From Planctomycetota bacterium (lineage in GTDB: Bacteria; Planctomycetota; Phycisphaerae; UBA1845; UTPLA1): a stretch of 64,000 nucleotides of DNA. Numbering within the stretch: position 1 is the stretch's first letter; every line of letters starts with the position of its first letter. The position numbers and the translations under genes were made by a program. The notes beneath the pieces are model-generated. The model made no database searches. It saw nothing but the letters and a program-made list of their open reading frames with translations, and was not told the origin of the DNA. The stretch spans positions 62,001 through 126,000 of the forward strand of contig JACRIM010000034.1 in NCBI GenBank assembly GCA_016235815.1. Reading direction: 5' to 3'. Positions 8,609-16,585 of the stretch are shown in pieces.

Positions 8609-8723
8609 CTTTCGCCTGCGAATCCGAACGCCTATCGTATGCCCCGATGGGATTCGTGACGGCTCCATTCGCACTCCTCTGGCGGCATCGGCATCTGCTC
8701 GTGCAGACCACGCGGAATGACAT
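8609..8723 (+). repeat. 115-bp direct repeat, copy A
   Basis: Matches 10080-10194 over 115 bases with two differences (8617 T versus A, 8641 G versus C), both upstream of the ATG. The spacing between copies is 1471 bases. This copy holds the leader and the first 26 codons of the ABC-2 permease gene. Confidence 0.95.
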
Positions 8724-8724
8724 C
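8647..8724 (+). pseudogene. Truncated 5' fragment of ABC-2 permease gene
   Basis: Starts at ATG 8647 and encodes MGFVTAPFALLWRHRHLLVQ and six more residues identical to the N-terminus of the intact permease at 10118. Similarity stops at 8723, and the frame then continues as unrelated sequence antisense to the cytochrome gene. It is a remnant of a duplication, not a functional transporter. Confidence 0.85.
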
Positions 8725-8761
8725 CATGCTTCACTTCCGGCGGCGAGATCGAAACCGCGAT

Positions 8762-9238
8762 TCAGTCTTTGTCCGGCGCTTCGCCGACTTGGATCGGATT
8801 CTCAATTCGCGGCGGCGCGCCCTGCGCGATGTCGCGGTGGCAGGCGTTGCACGCCTCGGTCAGGTCCGCGAACGCCCGGCGGGCGTCGGCCGGTCGGGCA
8901 TCGTCCCATGATTGTTCGAGGAGTGTTGCCTGGCGGATCAGTTCCCGCGCCTTCGGCGTGAATCGCGAGTCCTTGACTCGCGGATCGGGCGCGAAGACGG
9001 CGTAAATATCCTGCGATCCTTGCGCAAGCCGCTCCATTTCGATGAAATCTTCCGGCAGATTCTCGCCCGATCGGGACAACTCCGACGCGGTCGCTTTGTG
9101 ATGCTCATGCAAGTGGGTCATGAATTCCTTGATTCCGCCATATCGGCGAACCCGGTAGCCCTGCCACCAGAAGAATACCATGACAATCACCACGACAGAC
9201 CCAACAAGCGCCAAGACCACCTTTGGCCGGATGTTCAT
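8762..9238 (-). CDS. Membrane-anchored class II-like cytochrome c
   Basis: 158-aa protein with an N-terminal membrane anchor (residues 8-25) and one heme-attachment motif CNACH (Cys130, Cys133, His134) close to the C-terminus. A single C-terminal CxxCH after a helical domain is the layout of cytochrome c-prime/class II proteins. It probably transfers electrons, or senses ligands, on the outer face of the membrane. ATG 9238 is chosen because it overlaps the stop of the upstream pseudopilin gene as TGATG, so translation is coupled. A start 15 bases upstream (MGGSV) is less likely. No oxidase or dehydrogenase gene lies nearby. Confidence 0.72.
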   Translation of the reverse strand: MNIRPKVVLALVGSVVVIVMVFFWWQGYRVRRYGGIKEFMTHLHEHHKATASELSRSGENLPEDFIEMERLAQGSQDIYAVFAPDPRVKDSRFTPKARELIRQATLLEQSWDDARPADARRAFADLTEACNACHRDIAQGAPPRIENPIQVGEAPDKD

Positions 9239-9993
9239 CACGGAGCCTCCCACGGCAGACCGAGTTGGTCGTAATTCGCGAGATGCAGCCTGCCGCTCGA
9301 TTCAGCATGGCCATCGCCGAAAAGATAGTTGCCGGCGCCGCGATGGCGGAGCGGGTTGGCTTCGTTCGCGTCCACCCCTAATTGTGTTTCACGGACGTAT
9401 TCGCGTGAACGAATGCCCGCGAGTGTTGAAAACGACTCTCCAAGCCAAATAAGCTCGGGGCTGCGGTAAGTTTCTTTTCGTTTATAGATGCCGCCGGTCG
9501 GTCGGGAGTTGGAATGCCCGAGAGCGACAAAGTCCGCGCGATACGATACCGGCACGCCGGAAACATCCGCCCAGGCGCGTTCGATTTGCGCCGGGCATTG
9601 GAATACCTTGGCCCGCTGGCTGACCATGCCGGGCAAATAAACTCCCTGCCAGGCATCAGCCTTTTCAAGGTCGGGTATGTGCTCAGCCGCGACCTCGGTT
9701 TCAAGGTGGCGTCCCTTGACCAGGAAGTCGCTCCACGAGTAGGCGATATTTTTGTTGGCCAGCGTGATCGCGTCCCACCAATAGGGCGGGAAGTCATTTG
9801 AATTGAAATAGTTGGCGGAGGCGATGCCGACCGAGTGCAGATTGGCAAGGCAGACCGTCTTCACTCCTCCTGCCCGCGCCGACGACAGACTCGGCAGAAC
9901 GATACCGAGTAGCAGCGAAATGATGGCAATGGAGACGAGCAATTCCAGAAGCGTGAACGCTCCGCGTTTCGTAATTCGACATATGCCGTACAC
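9238..9993 (-). CDS. Pseudopilin-like protein with H-X9-DG motif
   Basis: 251 aa with a type IV/type II secretion prepilin leader: the short basic leader ends KRG, followed by AFTLLELLVSIAIISLLLG, so cleavage by prepilin peptidase is expected. The C-terminal part has HRGAGNYLFGDG, a His-X9-Asp-Gly motif typical of the very large planctomycete family of prepilin-like proteins. The role of these proteins is poorly known; they sit in the membrane with a large external domain. The start is GTG 9993, only about seven bases from a good -10 box, so the transcript may be leaderless. Its stop overlaps the cytochrome gene start. Confidence 0.8.
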   Translation of the reverse strand: MYGICRITKRGAFTLLELLVSIAIISLLLGIVLPSLSSARAGGVKTVCLANLHSVGIASANYFNSNDFPPYWWDAITLANKNIAYSWSDFLVKGRHLETEVAAEHIPDLEKADAWQGVYLPGMVSQRAKVFQCPAQIERAWADVSGVPVSYRADFVALGHSNSRPTGGIYKRKETYRSPELIWLGESFSTLAGIRSREYVRETQLGVDANEANPLRHRGAGNYLFGDGHAESSGRLHLANYDQLGLPWEAP

Positions 9994-9999
9994 CCAGTC

Positions 10000-10029
10000 A
10001 GCATATCCGATGAATCAGCGCGCAATCAA
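10000..10029 (-). promoter_or_regulatory. Promoter of the pseudopilin-cytochrome operon
   Basis: On the minus strand: TTGATT (10029-10024), an 18-base spacer and TATGCT (10005-10000). The transcription start is expected at 9993-9994, right at the GTG start. Confidence 0.42.
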
Positions 10030-10079
10030 GCCGTTTGAGCGACGATTCGCCGGTTTGGCGGGTCACTTGTCCACTTTGA

Positions 10080-10194
10080 CTTTCGCCAGCGAATCCGAAC
10101 GCCTATCGTATCCCCCGATGGGATTCGTGACGGCTCCATTCGCACTCCTCTGGCGGCATCGGCATCTGCTCGTGCAGACCACGCGGAATGACAT
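10080..10194 (+). repeat. 115-bp direct repeat, copy B
   Basis: Second copy of the repeat at 8609-8723. It contains 38 bases of leader and the first 26 codons of the intact permease gene. Confidence 0.95.
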
Positions 10195-10915
10195 TCGCGC
10201 CCGGTATGCGGGGAGCGTCCTCGGCATGGCGTGGCTGGTGCTGCTTCCGATGCTGTTTCTGGCGTGCTACACCGGCGTGCAAATCTACATTTATCAGGTG
10301 CGCAAGCCGGACATGTCGACCACCGAATGGGTGGCCTTCGTCTTCTGTGGGCTGATCCCGTTCATTGGTTTCTCCGAGGCCCTGGCCAGCGCCACCAGCA
10401 GTGTGACCAGCAACGCCAACCTCATCAAGAACACGCTGTTTCCGATCGAACTCATCCCGGTGAAGGCCGTACTCACCTGCCAATGCACGCAGACCGTGAG
10501 TACGGTGATCCTGCTCATCGCCCTGGCCTGGCTCGGTTGCCTCGGCCCGTGGGCGTTGCTGTTGCCGGTGATCTGGATCGCGCAGGTGCTGTTCACCATC
10601 GGCGTGATGTGGTTCCTGTCCAGCCTGAACGTCTATTTCCGCGATCTGCAGAATGTCGTCGGCATCATCAACCTGATGCTGATGATGATCACGCCGTTCG
10701 GGCTGATGCCCGAGGCCATCCCTGCGGGGGTACGGCCGCTACTGGGTGTGAACCCGTTGTACTACTTGATTACGTGTTATCAGGATTGCTTGAAGCTGGG
10801 GCGGTTCCCGCAGGGAAATTCGTTCTGGGTCCTGATGGGGCTGGCGGGCGTGTTCTTTCTGAGCGGGCATTGGTTCTTCTCGCGGATGAAGCTGGTGTTC
10901 GCGGATAACGTGTAA
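10118..10915 (+). CDS. ABC-2 type polysaccharide export permease (Wzm/TagG-like)
   Basis: 265-aa inner-membrane permease with about six hydrophobic segments. The N-terminus (LLVQTTRNDIRARYAGSVLGMAWLVLLPM) is the family signature of exporters of O-antigen, teichoic acid or capsule, in which a basic amphipathic stretch precedes the first membrane helix. Such permeases need a Wzt/TagH ATPase, and none is present in this window, so the partner must lie elsewhere. ATG 10118 fits the family N-terminus; longer frames run into the pseudopilin gene. The first 26 codons and the leader are duplicated at 8609. The peptidoglycan gene block starts 91 bases downstream. Confidence 0.85.
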   Translation: MGFVTAPFALLWRHRHLLVQTTRNDIRARYAGSVLGMAWLVLLPMLFLACYTGVQIYIYQVRKPDMSTTEWVAFVFCGLIPFIGFSEALASATSSVTSNANLIKNTLFPIELIPVKAVLTCQCTQTVSTVILLIALAWLGCLGPWALLLPVIWIAQVLFTIGVMWFLSSLNVYFRDLQNVVGIINLMLMMITPFGLMPEAIPAGVRPLLGVNPLYYLITCYQDCLKLGRFPQGNSFWVLMGLAGVFFLSGHWFFSRMKLVFADNV

Positions 10916-10934
10916 ATGCCGGTCGGGCGGGGCA

Positions 10935-10962
10935 TTGCGCGCGGGCCGGGATTTGGTAGAAT
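10935..10962 (+). promoter_or_regulatory. Promoter of the mur block
   Basis: TTGCGC (10935-10940), a 16-base spacer and TAGAAT (10957-10962). The start of transcription near 10969 agrees with translation from ATG 11007. Confidence 0.45.
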
Positions 10963-11006
10963 GCCCGGCGTTCACGATGGAACGTGACGGCACGGAGTGG
11001 AAGCAA

Positions 11007-12509
11007 ATGGATTTGAAGGAACTACTTCGCAAGGCGCTGGGGCAGGGCGTCGAGACAACCGCATCAATCAACATCACCGACATTTGTGAAGACTCGCGGC
11101 GCGTGACGCCGGGGTCCTTGTTTGTGGCCGTACCGGGCACGAAGGCCGATGGGAATTCGTTCATCCCCGATGCGATCAAGCGCGGCGCGGTGGCGGTGTT
11201 GATTGGTGAGAACTCGTCCCCGGTTCCCCGAACCTCGGTCCCCACGGTAACGGTCCCTGATCCGCGGCTGGCGGTGGCGCGGTGCGCTGCGACGCTCTTG
11301 GGGCTCGATGAAATTCAGAAGGCCGGTCGGCTGCAATGCGTCGGCGTGACCGGGACAAACGGCAAGAGCACTTTTGCATTCATGGTGCGGCATCTGTTCC
11401 GCACGGCCGGTCGAACGACGGCGCTGTTCGGGACGATTGAATACGACCTCGTCGCTCGCAAGATCGAATCGAGCCTGACCACGCCGGATGCGGTGACGCT
11501 GACGCGGCATCTTGTCGAAGCGAATCAGGCCGGCGCGACGCACGCGGTGATGGAAGTCTCGTCGCACAGCCTCGATCAGCGGCGGACGGACGGCGTGACG
11601 TTTTCCATCGGTGTCTTCACGAACCTGACGCAGGATCATCTCGACTATCACGGGACGCTGGAGAATTATCTGATCGCGAAAAAGCGGCTGTTCGACAACC
11701 TCGGCAGCGACGCTGTCGCGGTGGTCAATGGGCACGACCCGGCGTCGGAACGGATTGTGGCGGATTGCCGGGGTCGCGTGCTGCGATATGGCCTGCGCGA
11801 GGATTGCAACGTGCGCGGGACGATCGTGCGCGAGGATCGGACGGGCGGGCGATTCCTGTTGGAGTTTGAAGGGAAGCGAGCGGAGATTCAGACGCCGCTG
11901 GTGGGGCGGCACAACATCTTCAACGCGCTTTCTGCGGCGGCGACGGCGCTGGCAGCGGGGATCGATCTGCCGACGATTCAGAAGGGGCTGGCGGAGCTGC
12001 AGCATGTGCCGGGGCGGTTGCAGCGCGTGCCGACGGGCGATCTGGGTTTGGATATTTTCGTCGACTATGCACACACGGACGATGCGTTGAAGAATGTGCT
12101 TTCGGCGCTGCGGCCCTTGACGACGGGGCGGCTGTGGTGTGTGTTTGGCTGCGGCGGCGATCGTGATCGTTTGAAGCGGCCGAAGATGGCGCGGGCCGTG
12201 GCCGAGGGATGCGACGATTTCGTCATTACCAGTGACAATCCACGGACGGAGGACCCCGTAGCGATTCTGGCGGACATCGAGCGCGGGCTGAACCAGACGG
12301 AGATGATTCGCGGCGTGACGATTCCGGATCGGGCGAAGGCCATTGCCCACGCGATCAGCCGTTTGTCGCCGGGGGATTGTCTGGTGATCGCCGGGAAGGG
12401 GCACGAGAACTATCAGATTCTTGGAGAGAAAAAGATTCACTTCGATGATGCCGAGGTCGCGGCGGAGGCCGTGGCTCAGCGCCGGGCGGAGGGCGTATGC
12501 GCCCGCTGA
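11007..12509 (+). CDS. murE: UDP-MurNAc-L-Ala-D-Glu:meso-DAP ligase
   Basis: 500 aa, full length for MurE. This cytoplasmic ATP-dependent ligase adds the third amino acid to the peptidoglycan stem peptide. The ATP loop is GVTGTNGKST, and the motif DNPRTEDP marks specificity for meso-diaminopimelate rather than lysine. ATG 11007 has GGAG nine bases upstream; ATG 10977 is a weaker alternative. The gene overlaps murF by 13 bases, so the two are translated together. Confidence 0.95.
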   Translation: MDLKELLRKALGQGVETTASINITDICEDSRRVTPGSLFVAVPGTKADGNSFIPDAIKRGAVAVLIGENSSPVPRTSVPTVTVPDPRLAVARCAATLLGLDEIQKAGRLQCVGVTGTNGKSTFAFMVRHLFRTAGRTTALFGTIEYDLVARKIESSLTTPDAVTLTRHLVEANQAGATHAVMEVSSHSLDQRRTDGVTFSIGVFTNLTQDHLDYHGTLENYLIAKKRLFDNLGSDAVAVVNGHDPASERIVADCRGRVLRYGLREDCNVRGTIVREDRTGGRFLLEFEGKRAEIQTPLVGRHNIFNALSAAATALAAGIDLPTIQKGLAELQHVPGRLQRVPTGDLGLDIFVDYAHTDDALKNVLSALRPLTTGRLWCVFGCGGDRDRLKRPKMARAVAEGCDDFVITSDNPRTEDPVAILADIERGLNQTEMIRGVTIPDRAKAIAHAISRLSPGDCLVIAGKGHENYQILGEKKIHFDDAEVAAEAVAQRRAEGVCAR

Positions 12510-13909
12510 CGCTTGAAGAGATGGTGATCGCGATAGAGGGGCGCGTGTTCGGGACCATTGCGTCGCCGACGGTGACGAGCGTCTCGACGGATTCGCGCGA
12601 TGCGAAGCCGGGGTGCCTTTTCTTTGCGATTAAGGGGGAGAACCATGACGGACATGGCTATGTGGCAGACGTGCTCGATCGCGGCGCGTCGGCGGCGGTG
12701 ATCAGCGATTTGTCGGCAGTGCCGGCGCGGTATCAGACGGGCGGTCGCCTGGTGCTGGTGCCGGATACGGTGGCATCGCTCGGGCGATTGGCGGCGTGGT
12801 ATCGGCGGCAATTCGCGGCGCAGGTGGTTGCGGTGGTGGGCAGCAACGGCAAGACGACGACGAAGGACATGATCGCGACAGTGCTCGGTCACAAGCGGCG
12901 CGGGCGAAGCGCGAAGGCGAGCTTTAACAATCACATCGGCGTGCCGATGACGCTGCTTTCGGTGGAGCCGGCCGACGAGTTCATCGTGGTCGAGATCGGC
13001 ACGAACCATCCCGGCGAGATTGCGTCGCTGGGGCGGATCGCAAAGCCGGATACCTGCGTGGTCACGAGCATCGGCGAGGAGCATTTGGAATTCTTCGGGA
13101 GCCTCGACGGCGTGGCGGGCGAAGAGTTTTCAATTCTCTCGACGATGCGGAGCCGGGCGTTTGTGGCGATGAGCCAGCAGGCGGCGCGATTTGCACCGGC
13201 GTCGATTCGCGATCAGTTCACGGTGCTGACGTATGGGCTGGATCAGGAGTCGGCGGGCGGGTCGCCGGAGTGCGATCTGCGGGCGACGGATATTGTGGCG
13301 ACGGCGGATGGGCAGCGGTTCAAGGTGAACGCGCGGTTTGACTATCGGCTGCCGGTGCTGGGGCGGCACAACGTGGTGAATGCGCTGGCGGCGATTGCGA
13401 TTGGGTCGCGGTTTCGGATGACGACGGAAGAAATCACGGAGGCCGTGGCGAAGGTTCAGTTGCCGCCGATGCGAATGCAGCGGACGCGGGTGGGAACGCT
13501 GACGGTCATCAATGATGCGTACAACGCGAATCCATCAAGCATGGCGGCGGCGTTCGAGGTGTTGGACTGTATTCAGGACGTGCGGCGCAAAGTGTTGATC
13601 CTGGGGGATATGCGGGAGCTGGGCGACCAATCGACGCGGTGCCACCAGACGGTCGGCCGGGACGCGGGTCGATCGACGGCGCATGTGATAATTGTGGTGG
13701 GGGCGATGGCGCGGGTGATGGCGGATGGTGCGACGGGGTCGGCGGGCACTTCGAAGCGAATCTATGCGTTTCCAACAGTGGAGGCGCTGTCGGAGCGGCT
13801 GCCGGAGCTGATCGAGCCGGAGGATTTGATCCTGCTGAAAGCGTCGCGGGGGGTTCGGTTGGAACGGCTGGTAGATTCGCTACAGGAGTTGGCCCGCGTG
13901 GAGCGATGA
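12497..13909 (+). CDS. murF: UDP-MurNAc-tripeptide:D-Ala-D-Ala ligase
   Basis: 470 aa, usual MurF length. It adds D-Ala-D-Ala to complete UDP-MurNAc-pentapeptide in the cytoplasm. The three Mur ligase domains are recognisable: an N-terminal UDP-binding part (DSRDAKPGCLFFAIKG), the ATP loop GSNGKTTTKDM, and the C-terminal part with NDAYNANPSSM and LGDMRELG. It starts inside the end of murE. Confidence 0.95.
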   Translation: MRPLTLEEMVIAIEGRVFGTIASPTVTSVSTDSRDAKPGCLFFAIKGENHDGHGYVADVLDRGASAAVISDLSAVPARYQTGGRLVLVPDTVASLGRLAAWYRRQFAAQVVAVVGSNGKTTTKDMIATVLGHKRRGRSAKASFNNHIGVPMTLLSVEPADEFIVVEIGTNHPGEIASLGRIAKPDTCVVTSIGEEHLEFFGSLDGVAGEEFSILSTMRSRAFVAMSQQAARFAPASIRDQFTVLTYGLDQESAGGSPECDLRATDIVATADGQRFKVNARFDYRLPVLGRHNVVNALAAIAIGSRFRMTTEEITEAVAKVQLPPMRMQRTRVGTLTVINDAYNANPSSMAAAFEVLDCIQDVRRKVLILGDMRELGDQSTRCHQTVGRDAGRSTAHVIIVVGAMARVMADGATGSAGTSKRIYAFPTVEALSERLPELIEPEDLILLKASRGVRLERLVDSLQELARVER

Positions 13910-14002
13910 TTAGGTGTTCGGCCTTGACTCGGCCCCCGGTGGGGTCTTTGTCGACATGCCATCAGGCGGGCGTCTGATGGTTGGATTTGGGGCGCTGACG
14001 AC

Positions 14003-15145
14003 GTGCTGTTTCATCTACTTGATCATTACTTCGAGGGCGCCAACTACTTTTATCAGAATCCGCTTTTTCGCGCGATCATTGCGATCCTCGTTGCGTTTCT
14101 GGTGGTGTGGATGCTCGGCCCACGGTTCATCCGGGCGCTGATGCACAAGAAGATGGGGGACATCCCGGACTTCGATCACAAGGCGCTGAATGAGTTGACC
14201 GCGCACAAGGCGAACGTGCCGACGGGTGGCGGCATGTTGATGATGTTCGCCATCTTCGTGTCCGTGCTCCTCCTGGCAAACTTGAAGGTGTATTACATCC
14301 ACCTTGCCTTTTTCACGATGTTGTGGCTCTGCATTCTGGGCTATATCGATGATCGCGTGAAGCTGCGTGACAAGGCGAAGTCGGGTTCGCGGGACGGGCT
14401 GAAATTTTATCAGAAGCTGCTGTTTCAGATCGGCCTTGGCGTGGTGCTGGGCATTTTCATCTATTGGCGGGGAGAGGCTACGTTTCTGCCGGCCGGAGAC
14501 GTGGAGCGGGAGCACTTTCGGATACTGACGATTCCATTTTTCAAGGGTGATTACTTTTTTGGGATTCTGCTGCCGCCGTGGGCGTTTTATGCGATCACGG
14601 TGATCGTCGTGTCGGGAACCTCGAACGCCGTGAATCTGACGGACGGGATGGATGGATTGGCGAGCGGGTGCGTGGCGCTTTGCTGCTTTGTGTTCATGCT
14701 GCTTGCGTGGGTCGCGGGTGATGAGCGGGTGGCAGAGTACATGCTGTATCCGCACATTCCGCAGGCGGGGGAATTGGCGGTGCTCTGCGGGGCGATGATG
14801 GGGTCGTGCCTTGGGTTCCTTTGGTACAACTGCCATCCGGCGCAGGTGTTCATGGGGGATACGGGGTCTCTGCCGCTGGGCGGGCTTATCGGATTGGTTG
14901 CGATCATCATCCGGCAGGAGCTTATGCTGCTTATTGTCGGGGGAATTTTCGTGATTGAGGCGTGCTCCGTGATGATGCAGGTGGGGTATTTCAAGATGAC
15001 CGGGGGCAAGCGCATCTTCCGGGTGGCGCCGATCCACCATCATTTTCATCTCGGGGGCTGGACGGAAACGCAGGTGGTGACGCGGTTCTGGCTGATGGCA
15101 ATCCTCTTCGCGGCGGTGGCGCTGGCGACGACGAAACTGCGATGA
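14003..15145 (+). CDS. mraY: Phospho-MurNAc-pentapeptide transferase
   Basis: 380-aa polytopic membrane enzyme that transfers phospho-MurNAc-pentapeptide to undecaprenyl phosphate, giving lipid I. Conserved motifs are DDRVKLR, NAVNLTDGMDGLA, FMGDTGSLPLGG and the histidine-rich loop PIHHHFHLGGW. The N-terminal MLFHLL and early helix fit the family with GTG 14003 as start. It lies 93 bases after murF and is followed by ftsW, the normal dcw order except that murD is missing. Confidence 0.95.
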   Translation: MLFHLLDHYFEGANYFYQNPLFRAIIAILVAFLVVWMLGPRFIRALMHKKMGDIPDFDHKALNELTAHKANVPTGGGMLMMFAIFVSVLLLANLKVYYIHLAFFTMLWLCILGYIDDRVKLRDKAKSGSRDGLKFYQKLLFQIGLGVVLGIFIYWRGEATFLPAGDVEREHFRILTIPFFKGDYFFGILLPPWAFYAITVIVVSGTSNAVNLTDGMDGLASGCVALCCFVFMLLAWVAGDERVAEYMLYPHIPQAGELAVLCGAMMGSCLGFLWYNCHPAQVFMGDTGSLPLGGLIGLVAIIIRQELMLLIVGGIFVIEACSVMMQVGYFKMTGGKRIFRVAPIHHHFHLGGWTETQVVTRFWLMAILFAAVALATTKLR

Positions 15146-15190
15146 CCCCTTGCGCACCGCAGTTTTTCCTCAAAAATGCCCTTCCTATGC

Positions 15191-15219
15191 TTGGACTGTG
15201 GTCCCCGCCGATGTATTAT
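15191..15219 (+). promoter_or_regulatory. Promoter of ftsW
   Basis: TTGGAC (15191-15196), a 17-base spacer and TATTAT (15214-15219). Transcription from about 15226 supports ATG 15254 and excludes the earlier in-frame ATG at 15176 for this transcript. Confidence 0.5.
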
Positions 15220-15253
15220 CAACACGCCTCGATTATTACGGCACGGATGCCAC

Positions 15254-16462
15254 ATGCCCCCGACCCGCACTGAACCTTCCGCGACCAGCACCGCAATCAG
15301 CATCATTGCCGCCGCGCTCATTGCGCTCGGGATCGTCATGGTCTTTTCGGCAAGCGCGAGTCTGAATGCACCGCCGCTTACGCAGAACATTCTTAAGAAC
15401 GCGTCGTTCCGGCAGGCGATGTTTTCCATCGCCGGGTTGATCACGCTGCTGATGGTTGGGTTGTGTCCCTATCAGTCGTGGCGCATCCGAGCGCATTCGT
15501 GGAAACAGCCGACCTATTGGCTGCTCCTGGTGGTGGTGGGGCTTCTGGCGGCGGTGCTGATTCCGGGGATCGGCGAGGAACGAAACGGGGCGCGGCGATG
15601 GTTGTCGCTGGGACCTGGTTCGCTGGGATTGGGGTTTCAGCCGTCGGAGCTTGCCAAGCTGGCCGTGGTGGTGTTTGTCGCGGCCCGCTGCGCGACGATC
15701 GGCCCACGGATACAGAAGTTCTGGACCGGATTGCTTCCGATGATTCTCGTCCTGGGAATGATCGGCGCGCTGGTCGGCAAGGAGGACTTCGGGACGGCGG
15801 CGCTGCTATTCGGCGTGGGTTTCTGCATGTTGATCGGCGCGGGGGCGCGGTTGTGGCATGTGGCGCTGCTCAGCCTGCCTGCGATTGCAGGGGCGGTGGG
15901 GCTGGTGATCGCCGCACCCTATCGCGTGCAACGCGTGATGTCGTTTTTGGATCCGATGGCCGATCCGCAGGGGGCGGGGTATCACCAGATTCAATCGCTG
16001 ATCACGATTGCATCGGGCGGCTGGAGCGGCCGCGGACTGGGCGCGGGCATTCAGAAGTACGGCTATCTGCCGGAAGGGCGGACGGACTTTATCTTTGCGG
16101 TGATCTGCGAGGAACTTGGTATCGTCGGCGGGGCGGCGGTGATTCTGCTTTTTGCGATTCTCGTCTGGCAGGGACGGAAGGCGATGATGCGGGCGGATTC
16201 GGAGTTGGGGCGACTCATCGCGCTGGGTGCGACGCTGATGATTGGATTTCAGGCGGCCATGAATGTGGCGGTGGTGACGGTGTCGGTGCCTACTAAGGGA
16301 ATCGGACTGCCGTTTGTCTCGGCGGGCGGAACGGGCGTGATCTTCTTCAGCATTCTTGTGGGGCTGTTGGTGAATGTGGCCCGGACGCGCGTTTCGGACA
16401 CGGAAGGTGCGAGTGATAACACACATCTTGATGGGGCACACCCGATTGGGTGGGCGGCGTAG
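15254..16462 (+). CDS. ftsW: Lipid II glycosyltransferase FtsW (SEDS family)
   Basis: 402-aa SEDS polymerase with about ten membrane helices, which polymerises lipid II into glycan strands at the septum with a partner penicillin-binding protein. Diagnostic stretches are FQPSELAKLA, the catalytic Asp in KEDFGTAALL, TDFIFAVICEELG and the FtsW-type end PTKGIGLPFVSAGGTG. Genome position after mraY also favours FtsW over RodA. No murG, murC, ftsQ, ftsA or ftsZ follows; the next genes are secreted proteins. Confidence 0.9.
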   Translation: MPPTRTEPSATSTAISIIAAALIALGIVMVFSASASLNAPPLTQNILKNASFRQAMFSIAGLITLLMVGLCPYQSWRIRAHSWKQPTYWLLLVVVGLLAAVLIPGIGEERNGARRWLSLGPGSLGLGFQPSELAKLAVVVFVAARCATIGPRIQKFWTGLLPMILVLGMIGALVGKEDFGTAALLFGVGFCMLIGAGARLWHVALLSLPAIAGAVGLVIAAPYRVQRVMSFLDPMADPQGAGYHQIQSLITIASGGWSGRGLGAGIQKYGYLPEGRTDFIFAVICEELGIVGGAAVILLFAILVWQGRKAMMRADSELGRLIALGATLMIGFQAAMNVAVVTVSVPTKGIGLPFVSAGGTGVIFFSILVGLLVNVARTRVSDTEGASDNTHLDGAHPIGWAA

Positions 16463-16496
16463 CGGTTTTCGACATGTGAAGGTCCAATAGCTCGCC

Positions 16497-16526
16497 TTGA
16501 ATCCTGCCCTAAAACGCGGGTACAAT
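16497..16526 (+). promoter_or_regulatory. Promoter of the secreted deiminase gene
   Basis: TTGAAT (16497-16502), an 18-base spacer and TACAAT (16521-16526), about 53 bases before the expected transcription start to ATG distance at 16586. Confidence 0.5.
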
Positions 16527-16585
16527 CCTTGTTCTGCACCTGTTTTTCGGCCGCGTGCCCGTAGGGGATAGGGAGCTTATTCATT

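Noticed and set aside
8647-8961. Fused 104-aa reading through the permease fragment
   Set aside because: Only the first 26 residues match the permease; the rest is antisense to the cytochrome gene and Arg/Pro-rich.
11064-12440. Antisense frame of about 458 codons opposite murE
   Set aside because: Arg/His-rich shadow of murE with no signature; similar shadows lie opposite mraY, the deiminase, murA and the propeller gene.
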